Shown: positions 20,901-26,424, counted from the first letter of the stretch. The stretch is DNA of 64,000 nt from Azoarcus indigens (GCF_004361735.1 NZ_SNVV01000003.1:62001-126000); one strand, 5' to 3'. The notes: generated by a model from the sequence alone, not told the origin. A program made the numbers and translations.

Positions 20901-22535
20901 GTCGCGGTTGACCGAGGCGTCGCGCTGCTCGTTGCCCTGGACGTTGACCAGGACGTTGTTGCTCTCCATCGCCACCCGGACGCCGACCGCGCCGGAGACG
21001 TCCAGCGTGGCGCCCGCCTTCACTTCGCTGTCGGCGGCGTTGACCAGGATCTGGCCGCCGGTGGCGAGCGTGAGGCTGCCGGTGTTGAAATTCACCGCAC
21101 CGGCGGTGTCGATGAGCACCAGCGACTGGTCGCGGCGGTGGGCGACGCCGTCGCCGAGTTTGTCGGAATCCTTGATCAGGGTTTCGCGCTGCGCGTCCAG
21201 CGCGGTGGCGGCGGCTTCGTCGAGGACGATGGCGGTCACGCTGTCGTCGTCCAGCGTGACCTTGCCGGCGGCATCACCGGCGGCGTTGTTCAGGTGGATG
21301 GTGCCGCGGGTGTGGACCGAGGTGGTGGCGACGGCCACGCCCTGCTGGCGCACGTCCCGGCCGGTAAGGGTGATGTCGCCCGTGGTCGCGGTGATGAGGC
21401 CGGAGTTGGAGGTCAGCCCCGCCTCGGAGCCAGCCAGGGTCAGCGCCGTCACCACGTTGCCGCGGGTAGTGGAGTTAATGTTGGCGTCGCTCGCCAGCCC
21501 CTTGTTGATGACGAAGGCATCGCCGGCCGCCAGCACCGTCTGGCCACTGGCGGTGATGATCTCGCCGGCGTTGTGCGCTTCCTTGCCCAGCAGCAGCACG
21601 TAGCCGCCGCCTTCGGTGACGGAGCTGGGTTTCTGCGTGCTGATCGTCGCCCCGGCTTCGACCACCACGCTGCCGGTGGCCGCGCCGTAGGCGAAGCTGC
21701 TGGCGGTGGAGCTGAGGTCATTGGCGAAGGTGGGAATGTGAGCGCTGCCCTGGGCTTCGCTGAACAGGCCCTTGTTGAACTGGGCGTCGCTCATGCCGAC
21801 GGCCGAGGCCACCAGGTTGCGTAGGTTCACCTGGCTGCCGCCGGAGAACACCACGCCGTTGCGGTTGATGATCATCACCGTGCCCGGGGCCTGGATCTGG
21901 CCCAGGATCTGGCTGGGACGCGCCAGCGGATCGGTCACCCGGTTGAGCACCGACCAGCTCGCCTGCTGATCGAAGGCGACGGTGGTGTTGCGGCCGACAT
22001 TGAAGGTTTCCCAGTTGAGGATGGCCTTGTCCGCGGTCTGCTCGATGCGCACCGTGGTCTTGCCGTCGGCCACCGTCTGCACCGGCGCCTTGGCGTTGAG
22101 CCAGCCGGCGGTGAGGCTGTTGCTGTCGATCTCGAGACCGCCGGCGCCAAGGCCGTCGGGCACGCTGCCGCCGGCGCGCAGGGCCGCCTGGCGGGCGGCG
22201 GCCTGCTGCGCCTGCTGCAGGGCAATGGCCTGAGCGGCGAGGCCGAGGTTGCCTATGGAGGTCTTCAACTCGTCGCGGGCGCGTTGCTGCTGGGCCAGGG
22301 GATTGGTCAGCGTGGACGCCGGGGCGCCATTGGGCAGCCGGCCGGTGGCCGCGGCATTGCTCTGGATTGCGCCCTTGTTAGCGAACCAGGCCGGGCTGAA
22401 GGCTTGCTGCGCATAAGCCTGGCCCATGCCGCCGGCGGCCAGCGCGAGTGCCACGGCACTCGCCAGGGGGGAGAGGCGCAGGCTGAAGGACATGCGCCCG
22501 ACGATCCTGCGGCTGCTGTGCTCCTGTGTATTCAT
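8934..22535 (-). CDS. Giant TPS exoprotein (filamentous-haemagglutinin/DUF3739 type, PdtA-like), module A
   Basis: 4533 aa. Signal peptide 1-42 (cleavage AYA|QQAF), then a 100-residue Ala/Gln-rich helical segment. The TPS secretion domain (about 140-250) carries NWETFNVGRNT (174-184) and NRNGVVFSGG (224-233), the signature recognised by TpsB. A very long beta-helix of G/A/L/V-rich repeats follows. Two 'ladder' zones of short LPAGT/IPAGT-type turns lie near 1040-1160 and 2970-3095, and there is a Cys-x5-Cys pair near 2203. The C-terminal about 180 residues are nearly identical to the module B paralogue (SVFTVRVIGFGNEAAP, DVMQRERA) and match the DUF3739-type end. It is probably a surface or secreted adhesin exported by the TpsB at 5641-7266. 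It lies 347 nt after the fecR gene, so it probably has its own promoter, plausibly dependent on the VreI-like sigma. P. aeruginosa PdtA, as I recall it, is a close functional parallel. Confidence 0.93.
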   Translation of the reverse strand: MNTQEHSSRRIVGRMSFSLRLSPLASAVALALAAGGMGQAYAQQAFSPAWFANKGAIQSNAAATGRLPNGAPASTLTNPLAQQQRARDELKTSIGNLGLAAQAIALQQAQQAAARQAALRAGGSVPDGLGAGGLEIDSNSLTAGWLNAKAPVQTVADGKTTVRIEQTADKAILNWETFNVGRNTTVAFDQQASWSVLNRVTDPLARPSQILGQIQAPGTVMIINRNGVVFSGGSQVNLRNLVASAVGMSDAQFNKGLFSEAQGSAHIPTFANDLSSTASSFAYGAATGSVVVEAGATISTQKPSSVTEGGGYVLLLGKEAHNAGEIITASGQTVLAAGDAFVINKGLASDANINSTTRGNVVTALTLAGSEAGLTSNSGLITATTGDITLTGRDVRQQGVAVATTSVHTRGTIHLNNAAGDAAGKVTLDDDSVTAIVLDEAAATALDAQRETLIKDSDKLGDGVAHRRDQSLVLIDTAGAVNFNTGSLTLATGGQILVNAADSEVKAGATLDVSGAVGVRVAMESNNVLVNVQGNEQRDASVNRDDKSLNNKDIWIDRRDLVFVPAGTNGYETDRWYTAGGLLEVGGYLGITGHGVGEWMAQGGTVQFSGGKVSSRAGSLINLAGGTLDVQTGYVSQTYLKGADGRIYNASNAPGDLRYTGLYRGYEAEFARWGVTETYANPLILRDKRLENGYTVGRDAGRLVIATQNATLEGSVDTTVFQGMRQVRARDTALDGYQQAQTAVAQRGQLIIGNWTPIYEADAGQLRYSPAATVDDVTIGNTAGSGVGGSASHVALDSDWLNSLELGELQVYARRGISVDEALAISNGGTLALHATQVDVNADLIAHGGSIALGSLVERKAGSSAQWVEAPILPFIPTGYAERVRVGGGVTLDASGVWNNLRLESADISGLPFIHGGSVSLRSNGNIELRSGSLIDVSSGATLGENGKFTGGRGGNVTLGAGMQGGSGLVQLDGEIRGHGVKGGGALLIDHGTLVSIGGSAAQAVENLPAGAASELPLRLAGDYVVQPGETIPLSFSITRSVIAPGQAVQVGQGPTVSSTNPLTLQADWLLPGTVMSGGKYYYAGSMLPAGSVLTGISSLPPGYVVPATVFPNGIPVSPVTTTYTAGSVASTTVIIPAGTRIPAGATMPVTVAVQPFLELDQALFQSGFSSYSVQGRDGVRMADGAQLAVTMPVLTLDPDAARALPTGEAASGALSVWLPPLQQDDAKRGEVSLRGGASLTLTAGSVYARGNFTMGEGSRIEVDPGRSITLKGNSQITLDGTLLARGGRISVLDGDFGMGVDANLPQGTPNARSLWVGEHALLDVSGLAFTAVAADGRAIGQVLDGGTIELGGRHDLESRLIESLGGFLVVQDGARLDASGTSGTVYLPGLGNTVLASHGGAIALNANNGIYIDGDLQAHAGGAGAMGGTLAINFETPVYGPVARFTYLGLAVDDAVRVPRELVIEQVYGGSGLAAGVQAGQMHESLAYGQARYGVDAIHAGGFDTASLYVNGLLSFDGDVDLRMNQALYLTASAMSLSAAAPRDSQVKLAAPYLRLAGSAGRQTQDGTLMPNPVFGSRNTSAVGGTLGVPEIAADANLTMSASMLDIVGEVGLGVSGSIVLNSGSRDVERDAFGTVRIESQGDLRLRDAAFYSPGNTTLAAAQIYGSGKVSVGITSTVDQWNNRPRAFHPDRYLTIERMGTVTPAMPYSVFGKLEFSAATVNQGGVIRAPLGSITLGETGGNGSTGVVNLLPGSITSVSANGLVMPYGGTADGLIYNYNGADVLYDSIGFEPKVDFQSHAVHAQEGAVIDLSGGGELTGAAFLQGRGGSTDARLNPLVQLGDKGFTLPGLATNPVYAIVPGAQANYAPVGLEKGAGDPTIGRQITIGEGVPGLPAGTYTLLPSTYALLPGAFRVELNGLAASATAFGTTSAMRNGSWSTSARLGIANTGVSDTRTTQIILTAADTVRTYSQYNETSYAEFAIQRALREGVPRPLLERDGKAINLQLNTPSAVGSFGLPQLVFDATVLGKPADGGYGAVARLINASDYEILGTGAAPTAGYGGVSVHADTLNTIGASRLEIGGMLSSSYMNQSTGSLQNANVISIRGQTGNIVLREGALLRAADVFLITGRTDGGITLEQGSGISTLGMGESSYTAGQGYIHTPGSNSVLALSNGQLEMLPPTAPNANSPLDGAGAIEIGVCATGVACSGDTRLYSEGTIATSTDNRFVLGDTVRYGTRNLSLALGGINVGSAEALAAVAASGALPSGMTLNQQVIDRLLLGDTSAGAPALEALSFTARESVNFFGDVTLSTYNPETGKSALQRLVLATPAIYGYGDADSVARIHTDTLIWTGALTPAGAVVAGGPGTGSGKLVVDAREVVFGYGPRTQPDTVRDHERLALGFASLHLNASERVTATHKGSLAVYQSQGAWDPVAKAYSHSGGDLFISTPLLTGGAGSINKIAAGGDIHVSGTGAPAPDNAALAGSLGAELALDSRGGSLVLDTAVLLPSGKLSLSAQDDVLLADGAQLDLAGRKIDFYEVSKYSWGGDVTLDSRGGDVRQDEAARIDLSAQYNRAGKLTAQAAQGEVALAGQLAGGASGHYDAGGTLVPYTAGRIEVYGNSITDFAGLNARLNEGGVTGGRSFRLGQGDLTLGDEVRAHEVNLALDDGHLTVNGRIDASGEQVGSIRLAAKEGVTIAGTAVLDTHASVLRRDSYGKVIEAPNRAVIEIDSGRGTLAIASGARMDLGVAGAGANYGTVALNAPRLGGNDVDIDAAGSIAITGAKAIQVNAFITDDSATPGTETTTDGKSYQIIDQDYLDRLDGDSRTFINAARANGTLMNGKLAGLRGYTDAFHLRPGVEVVADLLINPDGNLHVDGDIDLSGHRYASVNPHTQQTSVHGSGEAGALVIRAQGDLDIFGSISDGFDGSRLQTSLDSSGWVLTVGRQLWGGDVVVPHGGMVTLDAGTIFNSGRSLNYDLPIASMQMAAGTLVPVGGELAAPLSLARGTVLSAAVYSDTGALLYAAGTVLADAATLPIGTRFDAGFRLPAAATLAAMDWPAGVPLPTPPVGNMVTLASALTLDKGALIPSDTDVRLPGGVQTVDLRPGDGDGNQGRVWAAAPMLAAGSQSFDITLVAGADSSGADRLATRPNSSASLRFSDMHYGQGAGRIEVPGTGEPAVYRWAADADAATWESWGLPGIVPGAVMTAEEIQALFDMYYISESPLELNDWGLGSTVLLESEGTPPDYVYGPQPVREQLPSVVRTGTGDLRVISAGSIATSSLFGIYTAGTQSASLAAAGGPDPYNQPRSLYAGSVLGEFGSPFESLVDGGSDSLYQAWYPEAGGNLLLRAGGDITGDTLGRALPTARREALGNRTAQLNGTAAIGNWLWRQGSGSVAGEGDTAVPTAWWINFGTYVPSFSESYYVDFTKMPRFIGFTGFGTLGGGNLVLEAGGDAGMLVPRADHGGAYLARSSGLNLTVASTGRVAASGELVLTGGGDLDIRIGGGLNADPALRSFTNSIYDPVANINPARDAHRLDLNGTFTNLRGALRMEAGAVGGVEQLFGGGDPKESRPFDVFTSSSARAAGGPVLVVGDAGVRMEARGDLVLASVVDPGRVPQYHGGTPFSANGASYAANGWSWFSLWTPSTAIDLLSAGGNLTPTLAMQDRDTTIDSHITDLHYVYPAVLRAAAASGSVYYGKFVKSVTAGTNNNPFQPGVTLAPSPVGEQFVVSHAGQLELLAAGSIYASGTSFSASGADPTALPNPFNPGFVGRGDRVWYGLEAIHNVGREALAPGALLYANENGGVGQRYPLFSFTPPTASGYVYAGQESARYYAVEGDLVGLRFGSIIYRGSNTNGAPGSLSTWYDGGGAVALRAGRDIINAGTLLGTYDNYGNTYGSPQGSIGWITTASGADPAAPQRPSSQDFATARGNLVVHTSADDVSVIQAGRDIRSSSFYIAGPGLLDVSAGRDVYMADGGELRSMGPVVNVIPGDRASGAGIALATGMGKYGANWTAFADRYLDPGRLADPLLPLADQPGAAVRVYNGSITLAQWLASEFGYTGDEAGAADFLAAEQLRLDTARAEALASGGRAANRNLEREYRLESQLHLVNWLTTRFGGANGRGLHFDAATMDARAFFDALPVEQRSTFLRNVYYAELRASGREYNEVDGKRSGSYLRGREAIETLLPSKDAQGETIAYKGDLTMFSSARYFAQFVDSPSTWRPQPGKTYLSEAEWRAAGSPGYDVPFYKINDAGIHTDFGGDISLMVPGGRTLVGVDGGYPPGAGSGVLTQGEGDINIFSLSDILMGQSRVFTTFGGNILAWSAEGDINAGRGAKSTIVYTPQRRVYDEVGNVSLSPSTPNTGAGIATLNPIPEVPPGDIDLIAPLGTIDAGEAGIRVSGNVNLAALHVVNAENIQVQGEAVGIPVVAAVNVGALSNASAAAAQASTAAQDVMQRERAAQRQALPSVFTVRVIGFGNEAAPELGTPPAGAPRQPAAQTSYDPNSAFQLIGHGPLNAEQLARLTPAERRTLDNER
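15911..15934 (-). other. Conserved Cys-x5-Cys pair inside giant exoprotein A
   Basis: Encodes VCATGVAC near residue 2203, just before LYSEGTIATS. The paralogue has ACPAAAAC at an aligned position (near residue 2210, DNA about 46003-46023), also before LYSEGT. Cysteine is otherwise scarce in both proteins, so a structural disulphide is likely (inference). Confidence 0.6.
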
Positions 22536-22882
22536 CCGATCCTCAGCAACGATTCGAGTCGATATCGGGATGCCCGCGCGGCGGCCGGAAAAGCCAGGCG
22601 CGCAGGTCCGCTACTGAGGAGACTGATCGGCGAAGCAAAACCCACTACACTTTTTTCGACTGCATTCATCGACGGCACTTTGCTGCTTTCGAATCCGGGG
22701 CCGGCGGTATTCGGCCGGGCGCGCAGGCGCTGCCGGCGGACGGGCGCGGTCCGCCACGGCGCATCAACCGCCTTCCAGCCGGCGCGCGGCCAGGGTCGGA
22801 AAACGCACGGCGAGCCGCCCGGCGGGCTCGATGCCCTGCGTCTTTCCGCCGGGGCCATCTGCTCCGCCCGGCGGCTTCCGGC
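22536..22882 (-). promoter_or_regulatory. Leader/promoter region of giant exoprotein A
   Basis: 347 bp with no credible gene (a 108-codon Arg/Pro-rich open frame here looks spurious). It starts just after the fecR stop and ends at the exoprotein ATG. A TCGATATCG palindrome lies at 22559-22567, 23 nt before the ATG; the module B leader has the same 9-mer 24 nt before its ATG. GGCCGCCGCGC also occurs upstream in both leaders, at different spacing. These shared elements are candidates for the sigma-dependent promoter or 5'-UTR structure. No classic sigma-70 promoter is obvious. Confidence 0.45.
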
Positions 22883-23935
22883 TCAACTGAGGATCAGCAA
22901 TCCGCCCGGCAGGCGGCGGGCGGCGAGCTGGTAGGAGCGCTCGATCTGCACCAGCGCGGTCTCCAGCTCGGCCACCGGGAAGCGGCCGCTGACCTCGCGG
23001 CCGGCGAGCCGGGTCGCCCACAGCACCACCCGGCCGGGGCGATAGCGGTTGATCTCGTCGATCACCCTGGCCAGCGGCATTTGCCGGAACACCAGCACGC
23101 CGTCCTGCCAGGCGGAGATCTCATCCGGATCCACCGTGGCGACGCTGCGCAGCGCGCCGGCATCGTAGGAGAGTTGCTGGCGGGCGTTGAGCAGGCTGCG
23201 GCCGCTGGGGTGATCCACCTGCAGCAGACCTTCCAGGCAGCTGACGCAGCTCACCCCATCCAGGTGGCTGACCTGGAAGCGGGCATCCACGCCCTGGATG
23301 CGGCCGACACCGGCCTCTACCCGGAAGGGGCGGCTGGCCTTGCGCGCATCCACCACGGTTTCGCCGCTGATGAGGTTGAAGCCGACGGTTTCGCCGCCTT
23401 CGTCGCGCCGGCTCAGCGCCGTCTGGGTATTCAACGCCACCGGCACATCGCCGGCCAGCACCAGCCGCTTCTGCTCGCCGGTGCGGGTGCGGTAGTCGGC
23501 CTGCCATTCATCCAGGGATAGGAGCAGCGGCGTGTTCACCACCGCCAGGCCGGCCGCGCCGGCGGCACTGGCCAGGCCGCAGAGGAAGGCGCGCCGCTGC
23601 CAGTTGCGCGGCCGCCGCGCAGCTTCGTGGGCGGCAGCGCGTACCAGCACCTGCTCCAGCGCCGGGTCCATCAGCTTCCACACCCGCTTGGCTTCGGCGA
23701 AGGCGGCCCGGTGGGCCTCGCTCTGATCGCGCCAGCGGGTGAAACCCTGCAGATCCAGCTGGGTGGCGCTGCCGGAGGTGAGGCGGCGCAGCCAGACCTG
23801 CGCCTCGCGCAGCAGCTGGCCGTCGCCGCCGGCTTCGTTGCCGGGCGCAAAGGCATTGCCGCCGGGGGAGGCTTGCGCGCCCTCCCCGGCGTTCCGATCC
23901 GTCTGCCGACCTTCGCCGGATGTGTCCATTGCCAT
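22883..23935 (-). CDS. FecR-type anti-sigma/sigma regulator (VreR-like), module A
   Basis: 350 aa. The cytoplasmic N-terminal anti-sigma domain (about 40-105) includes LRRLTSGSATQLDLQGFTRW and HRAAFAEAKRVW. A membrane segment (about 113-138) follows, beginning with a twin-arginine-like RRAFL. The periplasmic FecR domain (about 143-275) has a Cys-x2-Cys pair (C230, C233, in SCVSCLEG). An STN-like C-terminal domain (about 280-350, VFRQMPLARVIDEINRYRPGRVVL) would contact the STN domain of the VreA-like protein. It follows the sigma gene by 110 nt in the same direction. By family precedent it holds the sigma inactive until a signal arrives through VreA, then becomes a pro-sigma factor. A Met two codons in is an equally good start. 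Confidence 0.88.
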   Translation of the reverse strand: MAMDTSGEGRQTDRNAGEGAQASPGGNAFAPGNEAGGDGQLLREAQVWLRRLTSGSATQLDLQGFTRWRDQSEAHRAAFAEAKRVWKLMDPALEQVLVRAAAHEAARRPRNWQRRAFLCGLASAAGAAGLAVVNTPLLLSLDEWQADYRTRTGEQKRLVLAGDVPVALNTQTALSRRDEGGETVGFNLISGETVVDARKASRPFRVEAGVGRIQGVDARFQVSHLDGVSCVSCLEGLLQVDHPSGRSLLNARQQLSYDAGALRSVATVDPDEISAWQDGVLVFRQMPLARVIDEINRYRPGRVVLWATRLAGREVSGRFPVAELETALVQIERSYQLAARRLPGGLLILS

Positions 23936-24045
23936 GCCCCGCTTTCAGCGCCCGGCTGCCGGCACAGCGCCCCTGCGCTGCCGCCCGCCCTTGTCATCGG
24001 CGCTTAATATACGGACGTATCCACGGCGCAAAAACCGCATATCCA

Positions 24046-24579
24046 TCACTCGCCTTCGGCCTGCCTTGCCGACGACCGGCCGAGACGCGAGGCGCAGTAG
24101 TCGTGTGCTTTCTTCAGTTCCTGCTCCACCGTGCGCAGGGAAACGCCCAGACGTTCCGCCACTTCGCGCTGCGGCAGGTGCTCCCAGCGCACCATCACCA
24201 GGATCTGGCGCCGGCGCTCCGGCAGGCGCTCCATCGCGGCTATCAGCGCCTGCAGTTCGGCACGGGCGGCCACGGTTTCCACCGGGCCGGGAGCGCTGTC
24301 CGGTTCGTCTTCCAGCACGGCCTCGATCTCGCTGGCGGAGACGAGGCGGGTCTGGTTGCGCTGCTGGTCATAGGCGGCGTTGATGGCGGTGCGCATCAGG
24401 TAGGCCCCCGGGTCGCGCAGGTTTTCCACCGGCTCGCGGCTCTCCAGCCGCAGCCAGGTGTCCTGCAGGGCGTCGCCCGCCAGCTCGCTACAGCCGAGGC
24501 GCCGCGTCAGCCGGCGCTTCAGGTCGCCGTAGCGCAGCAACAGCAGATCGCGCAGGACCAGCATGGCGGTTTCGGGCAC
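24046..24579 (-). CDS. ECF sigma factor (VreI-like), module A
   Basis: 177 aa, normal FecI length. Region 2: CSELAGDALQDTWLRL and DPGAYLMRTAINAAYDQQRNQ (about 30-77). Region 4: LPERRRQILVMVRWEHLPQR then VAERLGVSLRTVEQELKKA (about 118-165). It lies 15 nt after the vreA-like gene and 110 nt before fecR, the classic cell-surface-signalling order. It likely directs RNA polymerase to the giant exoprotein promoter and perhaps the T2SS genes. Its sequence is closest in the window to 53951-54478, the sigma at the same place in module B. Confidence 0.9.
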   Translation of the reverse strand: MPETAMLVLRDLLLLRYGDLKRRLTRRLGCSELAGDALQDTWLRLESREPVENLRDPGAYLMRTAINAAYDQQRNQTRLVSASEIEAVLEDEPDSAPGPVETVAARAELQALIAAMERLPERRRQILVMVRWEHLPQREVAERLGVSLRTVEQELKKAHDYCASRLGRSSARQAEGE

Positions 24580-24594
24580 GGCGCTCTCCCCAGC

Positions 24595-25299
24595 TCAGCG
24601 GCCGGCGCACGGGTCGCCGCGATCGGCGCGCCGTGGCTGGATCAACAGGGTGACCGGCTGCGCCATGCCTCCCGGCGGCGGCCAGTCCAGCCGCAGTTCG
24701 CCGAGAGCCGACAACAGCGCGGCGTCGCGCACGCTGTCGCCGGTGCTATCGAGCAAGCGCACCTGGTGCACACGGCCGGCTTTGTCGATATGGAACTGCA
24801 CCGCGGCGCGGAAATCGCCCGGGGCGGCGATGAGGCTGGTGCACAGCGCTTCCTGGATGCGCGTCTGCACCAGGCCGTCGAAACGGCGGTAGACCTGGCG
24901 CATCTGCGGCGCTTCCCTGGGCGCGGCCTCCTGCCTGGCGGCTTGCGGCGCCGCCGGCTGCAGCACGAAGGCCGGGCGCAGCCCTTCGCCCGCCGGATGC
25001 GCGACGATGCCGGTGCCCTCTAGCAGCTTCTGCAGCGCCGCCGCCGCCGGGTAGTCGCCCTGCACCGCGGTCGCCATGCGGCCTTCCACCAGCGCGACGT
25101 CGAAGAACACCGGCAGGCCGCTCAGCGCGCCGTAGCGCTCCAGCGCGCTGGCAAGTGGCTGGCGCTCGATGTCGAAGCGGATCGCCCCCGCCGCATCATG
25201 CGGCACCTCATCCGGCGCCGCCGCGAGCACGGCGCCAGTCAGAGCGAACATGCATCCCGCCAGTGCAAGCGCACCCAGGAATGCAATCCTGCTTGCCAT
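24595..25299 (-). CDS. VreA-like periplasmic signalling protein (STN domain + TonB-like C-terminus)
   Basis: 234 aa. Signal peptide 1-27. STN (secretin/TonB short N-terminal) signalling domain at about 39-115 (IRFDIERQPLASALERYGAL, then LQKLLEGTGIVA). A Pro/Ala/Gln linker and a TonB/TolA-like C-terminal domain (about 135-222, AVQFHIDKAGRVHQVRLLDS) follow. Two cysteines (C153 and C231) match positions C161 and C238 in the module B protein. Ordinary surface-signalling receptors are about 700-800 aa with a plug and 22-strand barrel; this one has neither, as I recall for P. aeruginosa VreA. The signal must therefore reach it in the periplasm. The STN domain should touch the C-terminal domain of the FecR-type protein. 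First gene of the vreA-sigma-fecR operon, behind a PhoB-box-like promoter. Confidence 0.85.
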   Translation of the reverse strand: MASRIAFLGALALAGCMFALTGAVLAAAPDEVPHDAAGAIRFDIERQPLASALERYGALSGLPVFFDVALVEGRMATAVQGDYPAAAALQKLLEGTGIVAHPAGEGLRPAFVLQPAAPQAARQEAAPREAPQMRQVYRRFDGLVQTRIQEALCTSLIAAPGDFRAAVQFHIDKAGRVHQVRLLDSTGDSVRDAALLSALGELRLDWPPPGGMAQPVTLLIQPRRADRGDPCAGR

Positions 25300-25384
25300 A
25301 GAGATCGAACGGGAGTGGTCATGCCTTCACGGTCGGAATGCCGGCCGCGGGGCCGGGCAAGGAGTCCGGCCGGATGCTACGTTC

Positions 25385-25418
25385 GATATATGATCGCCCG
25401 ATGACACTCCGGTTACAG
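25385..25418 (-). promoter_or_regulatory. Putative PhoB box and -10 upstream of vreA-like gene A
   Basis: On the minus strand CTGTAAC-CGGA-GTGTCAT (25418-25401) fits the 7-4-7 Pho-box layout with about 5/7 and 6/7 half-site matches to CTGTCAT. Ten nt further comes TATATC (25390-25385) as a -10 hexamer, the spacing expected when PhoB replaces the -35. The -10 is about 86 nt before the vreA-like ATG. The box overlaps the TAA stop (25413-25415) of the Phd/transposase-domain gene. Confidence 0.6.
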
Positions 25419-26072
25419 GCCGGGCTGACGCAGCGCCTCCTGTACCGGCAGCCCGGCGCCATCCTGGTTTTCGTGCGCGGGCGGCACTTCGACGTGGTAG
25501 GTGCGCAGGGTGTGCAGCAGGCCGCGGTTGATGCGGAATTCCCCTGCGTCCGAATCCATCACGAAGGAATTCGACAGGCAGTTGTGGATCAGCTCTATCG
25601 CCCGCGGCTGCACGCTGATCGTTCTCAGATCCCGCACCAGCGCGCTCGCCGGCGGTAGCTCATCCGCCAGGCGCTGAAAACCGGCGAACCAGCGGAACAG
25701 CATGTTGTAGCCCAGCACTTCGTACACCTTTTCCTCGTTCTCCAGCGAGTAGGCGAACTTCAGCACCAGGCATTTGAACAGCACCGAGATGCCGACCTTG
25801 CTCTCGCACCGCCGCGCCAGATCGGCGAGCAGGGCGTCCTCGTAGCACAGGGCGCTCTCTATGGACTCCCGCAGCGGTACCAGGGGATGGTTGCGCGGCA
25901 CGAAGAGCTGCAGGTTGTCCACCCGCGTCCACAGCGGATGGCTGACGATCCAGACCCAGGGCGAACCATAGCGATTCACCGCGACCGGTTCCTCCCTGGC
26001 CTGCTCGACGATCCTCGACAGCCGCGCATCGAGTTCCTGCATCGTCACCCGCGCCGAACACGTCCATTTCAT
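25413..26072 (-). CDS. Phd-antitoxin-like / IS5-type transposase N-domain fusion (PhdA-like)
   Basis: 219 aa from the ATG at 26072, set by a perfect AGGAGG 5 nt upstream (an upstream in-frame Met at 26153 lacks this). Residues about 1-50 resemble the Phd/YefM fold (MQELDARLSRIVEQAREEP, then VAVNRYGSPWVWIVS). Residues about 75-150 resemble the DUF772 N-terminal domain of IS5/IS1182-type transposases (LFKCLVLKFAYSLENEEKVY and YNMLFRWFAGFQ). The DDE catalytic domain is absent, and there is no toxin gene or inverted repeat, so this looks like a domesticated fusion. As I recall, P. aeruginosa phdA (PA0691) sits between pdtA and pdtB, so the same gene may accompany these loci. It may be a regulator. 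GC is lower (about 57% in one hand-counted 60-bp row) than in flanking genes. Confidence 0.7.
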   Translation of the reverse strand: MKWTCSARVTMQELDARLSRIVEQAREEPVAVNRYGSPWVWIVSHPLWTRVDNLQLFVPRNHPLVPLRESIESALCYEDALLADLARRCESKVGISVLFKCLVLKFAYSLENEEKVYEVLGYNMLFRWFAGFQRLADELPPASALVRDLRTISVQPRAIELIHNCLSNSFVMDSDAGEFRINRGLLHTLRTYHVEVPPAHENQDGAGLPVQEALRQPGL

Positions 26073-26424
26073 CGCACCTCCTCCCCTCATCGGGCGCTGC
26101 CGGAGGGTGCCGCCGTCGCGCACTCCCACCGCCAGTTCGCGAACAATCGTCATATGGGTGCAAGCTGGACCGAGGTCCCGCTGCCCGCCTCCCGGGCGGC
26201 ACCTTCCGGCACTGCCTGGAACCGCGCCCGCAGGCTGGCTCTTGCCGGCCGGCCGGCTGCTTCGTAAGCGTCTTCATACAAATCTATCGGTGGGCAATGA
26301 CATTGAAATTAACCGGACTCCCGAACTCTGCCCCCCGGCTGATGCAACGGAAACGCGCTCACGCCCCATAGACGGATCAGCACGGCGAAATCCCCGGATT
26401 CTCTGCATCCGCCGCCGCCGCGCA
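26073..26424 (-). promoter_or_regulatory. Promoter region of the PhdA-like gene, with a weak PhoB-box candidate
   Basis: 352 bp between the gspC stop and the PhdA-like ATG, no credible gene. On the minus strand GGTTAAT-TTCA-ATGTCAT (26314-26297) gives a 7-4-7 arrangement with a poor first half (3/7) and a good second half (6/7). It is followed after 10 nt by TAGATT (26286-26281) as a possible -10. The geometry repeats that of the vreA promoters, but the match alone would not convince. Confidence 0.35.

Noticed and set aside
9006-22200. Several long plus-strand frames (for example 9006-11102, 12147-13652, 14733-16181, 16335-17792, 20754-21824) opposite exoprotein A
   Set aside because: All mirror the repeat composition of the giant gene (Gly/Arg/His/Ala-rich) and lack starts with ribosome sites or recognisable families.
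22532-22858. 108-codon minus-strand frame in the exoprotein A leader
   Set aside because: Arg/Pro/Ser-rich with no ribosome site, no homologue in the module B leader; probably non-coding.
25413-26072. Insertion sequence or toxin-antitoxin pair
   Set aside because: Only the transposase N-domain is present, without a DDE domain, inverted repeats or target duplication, and no toxin gene adjoins.
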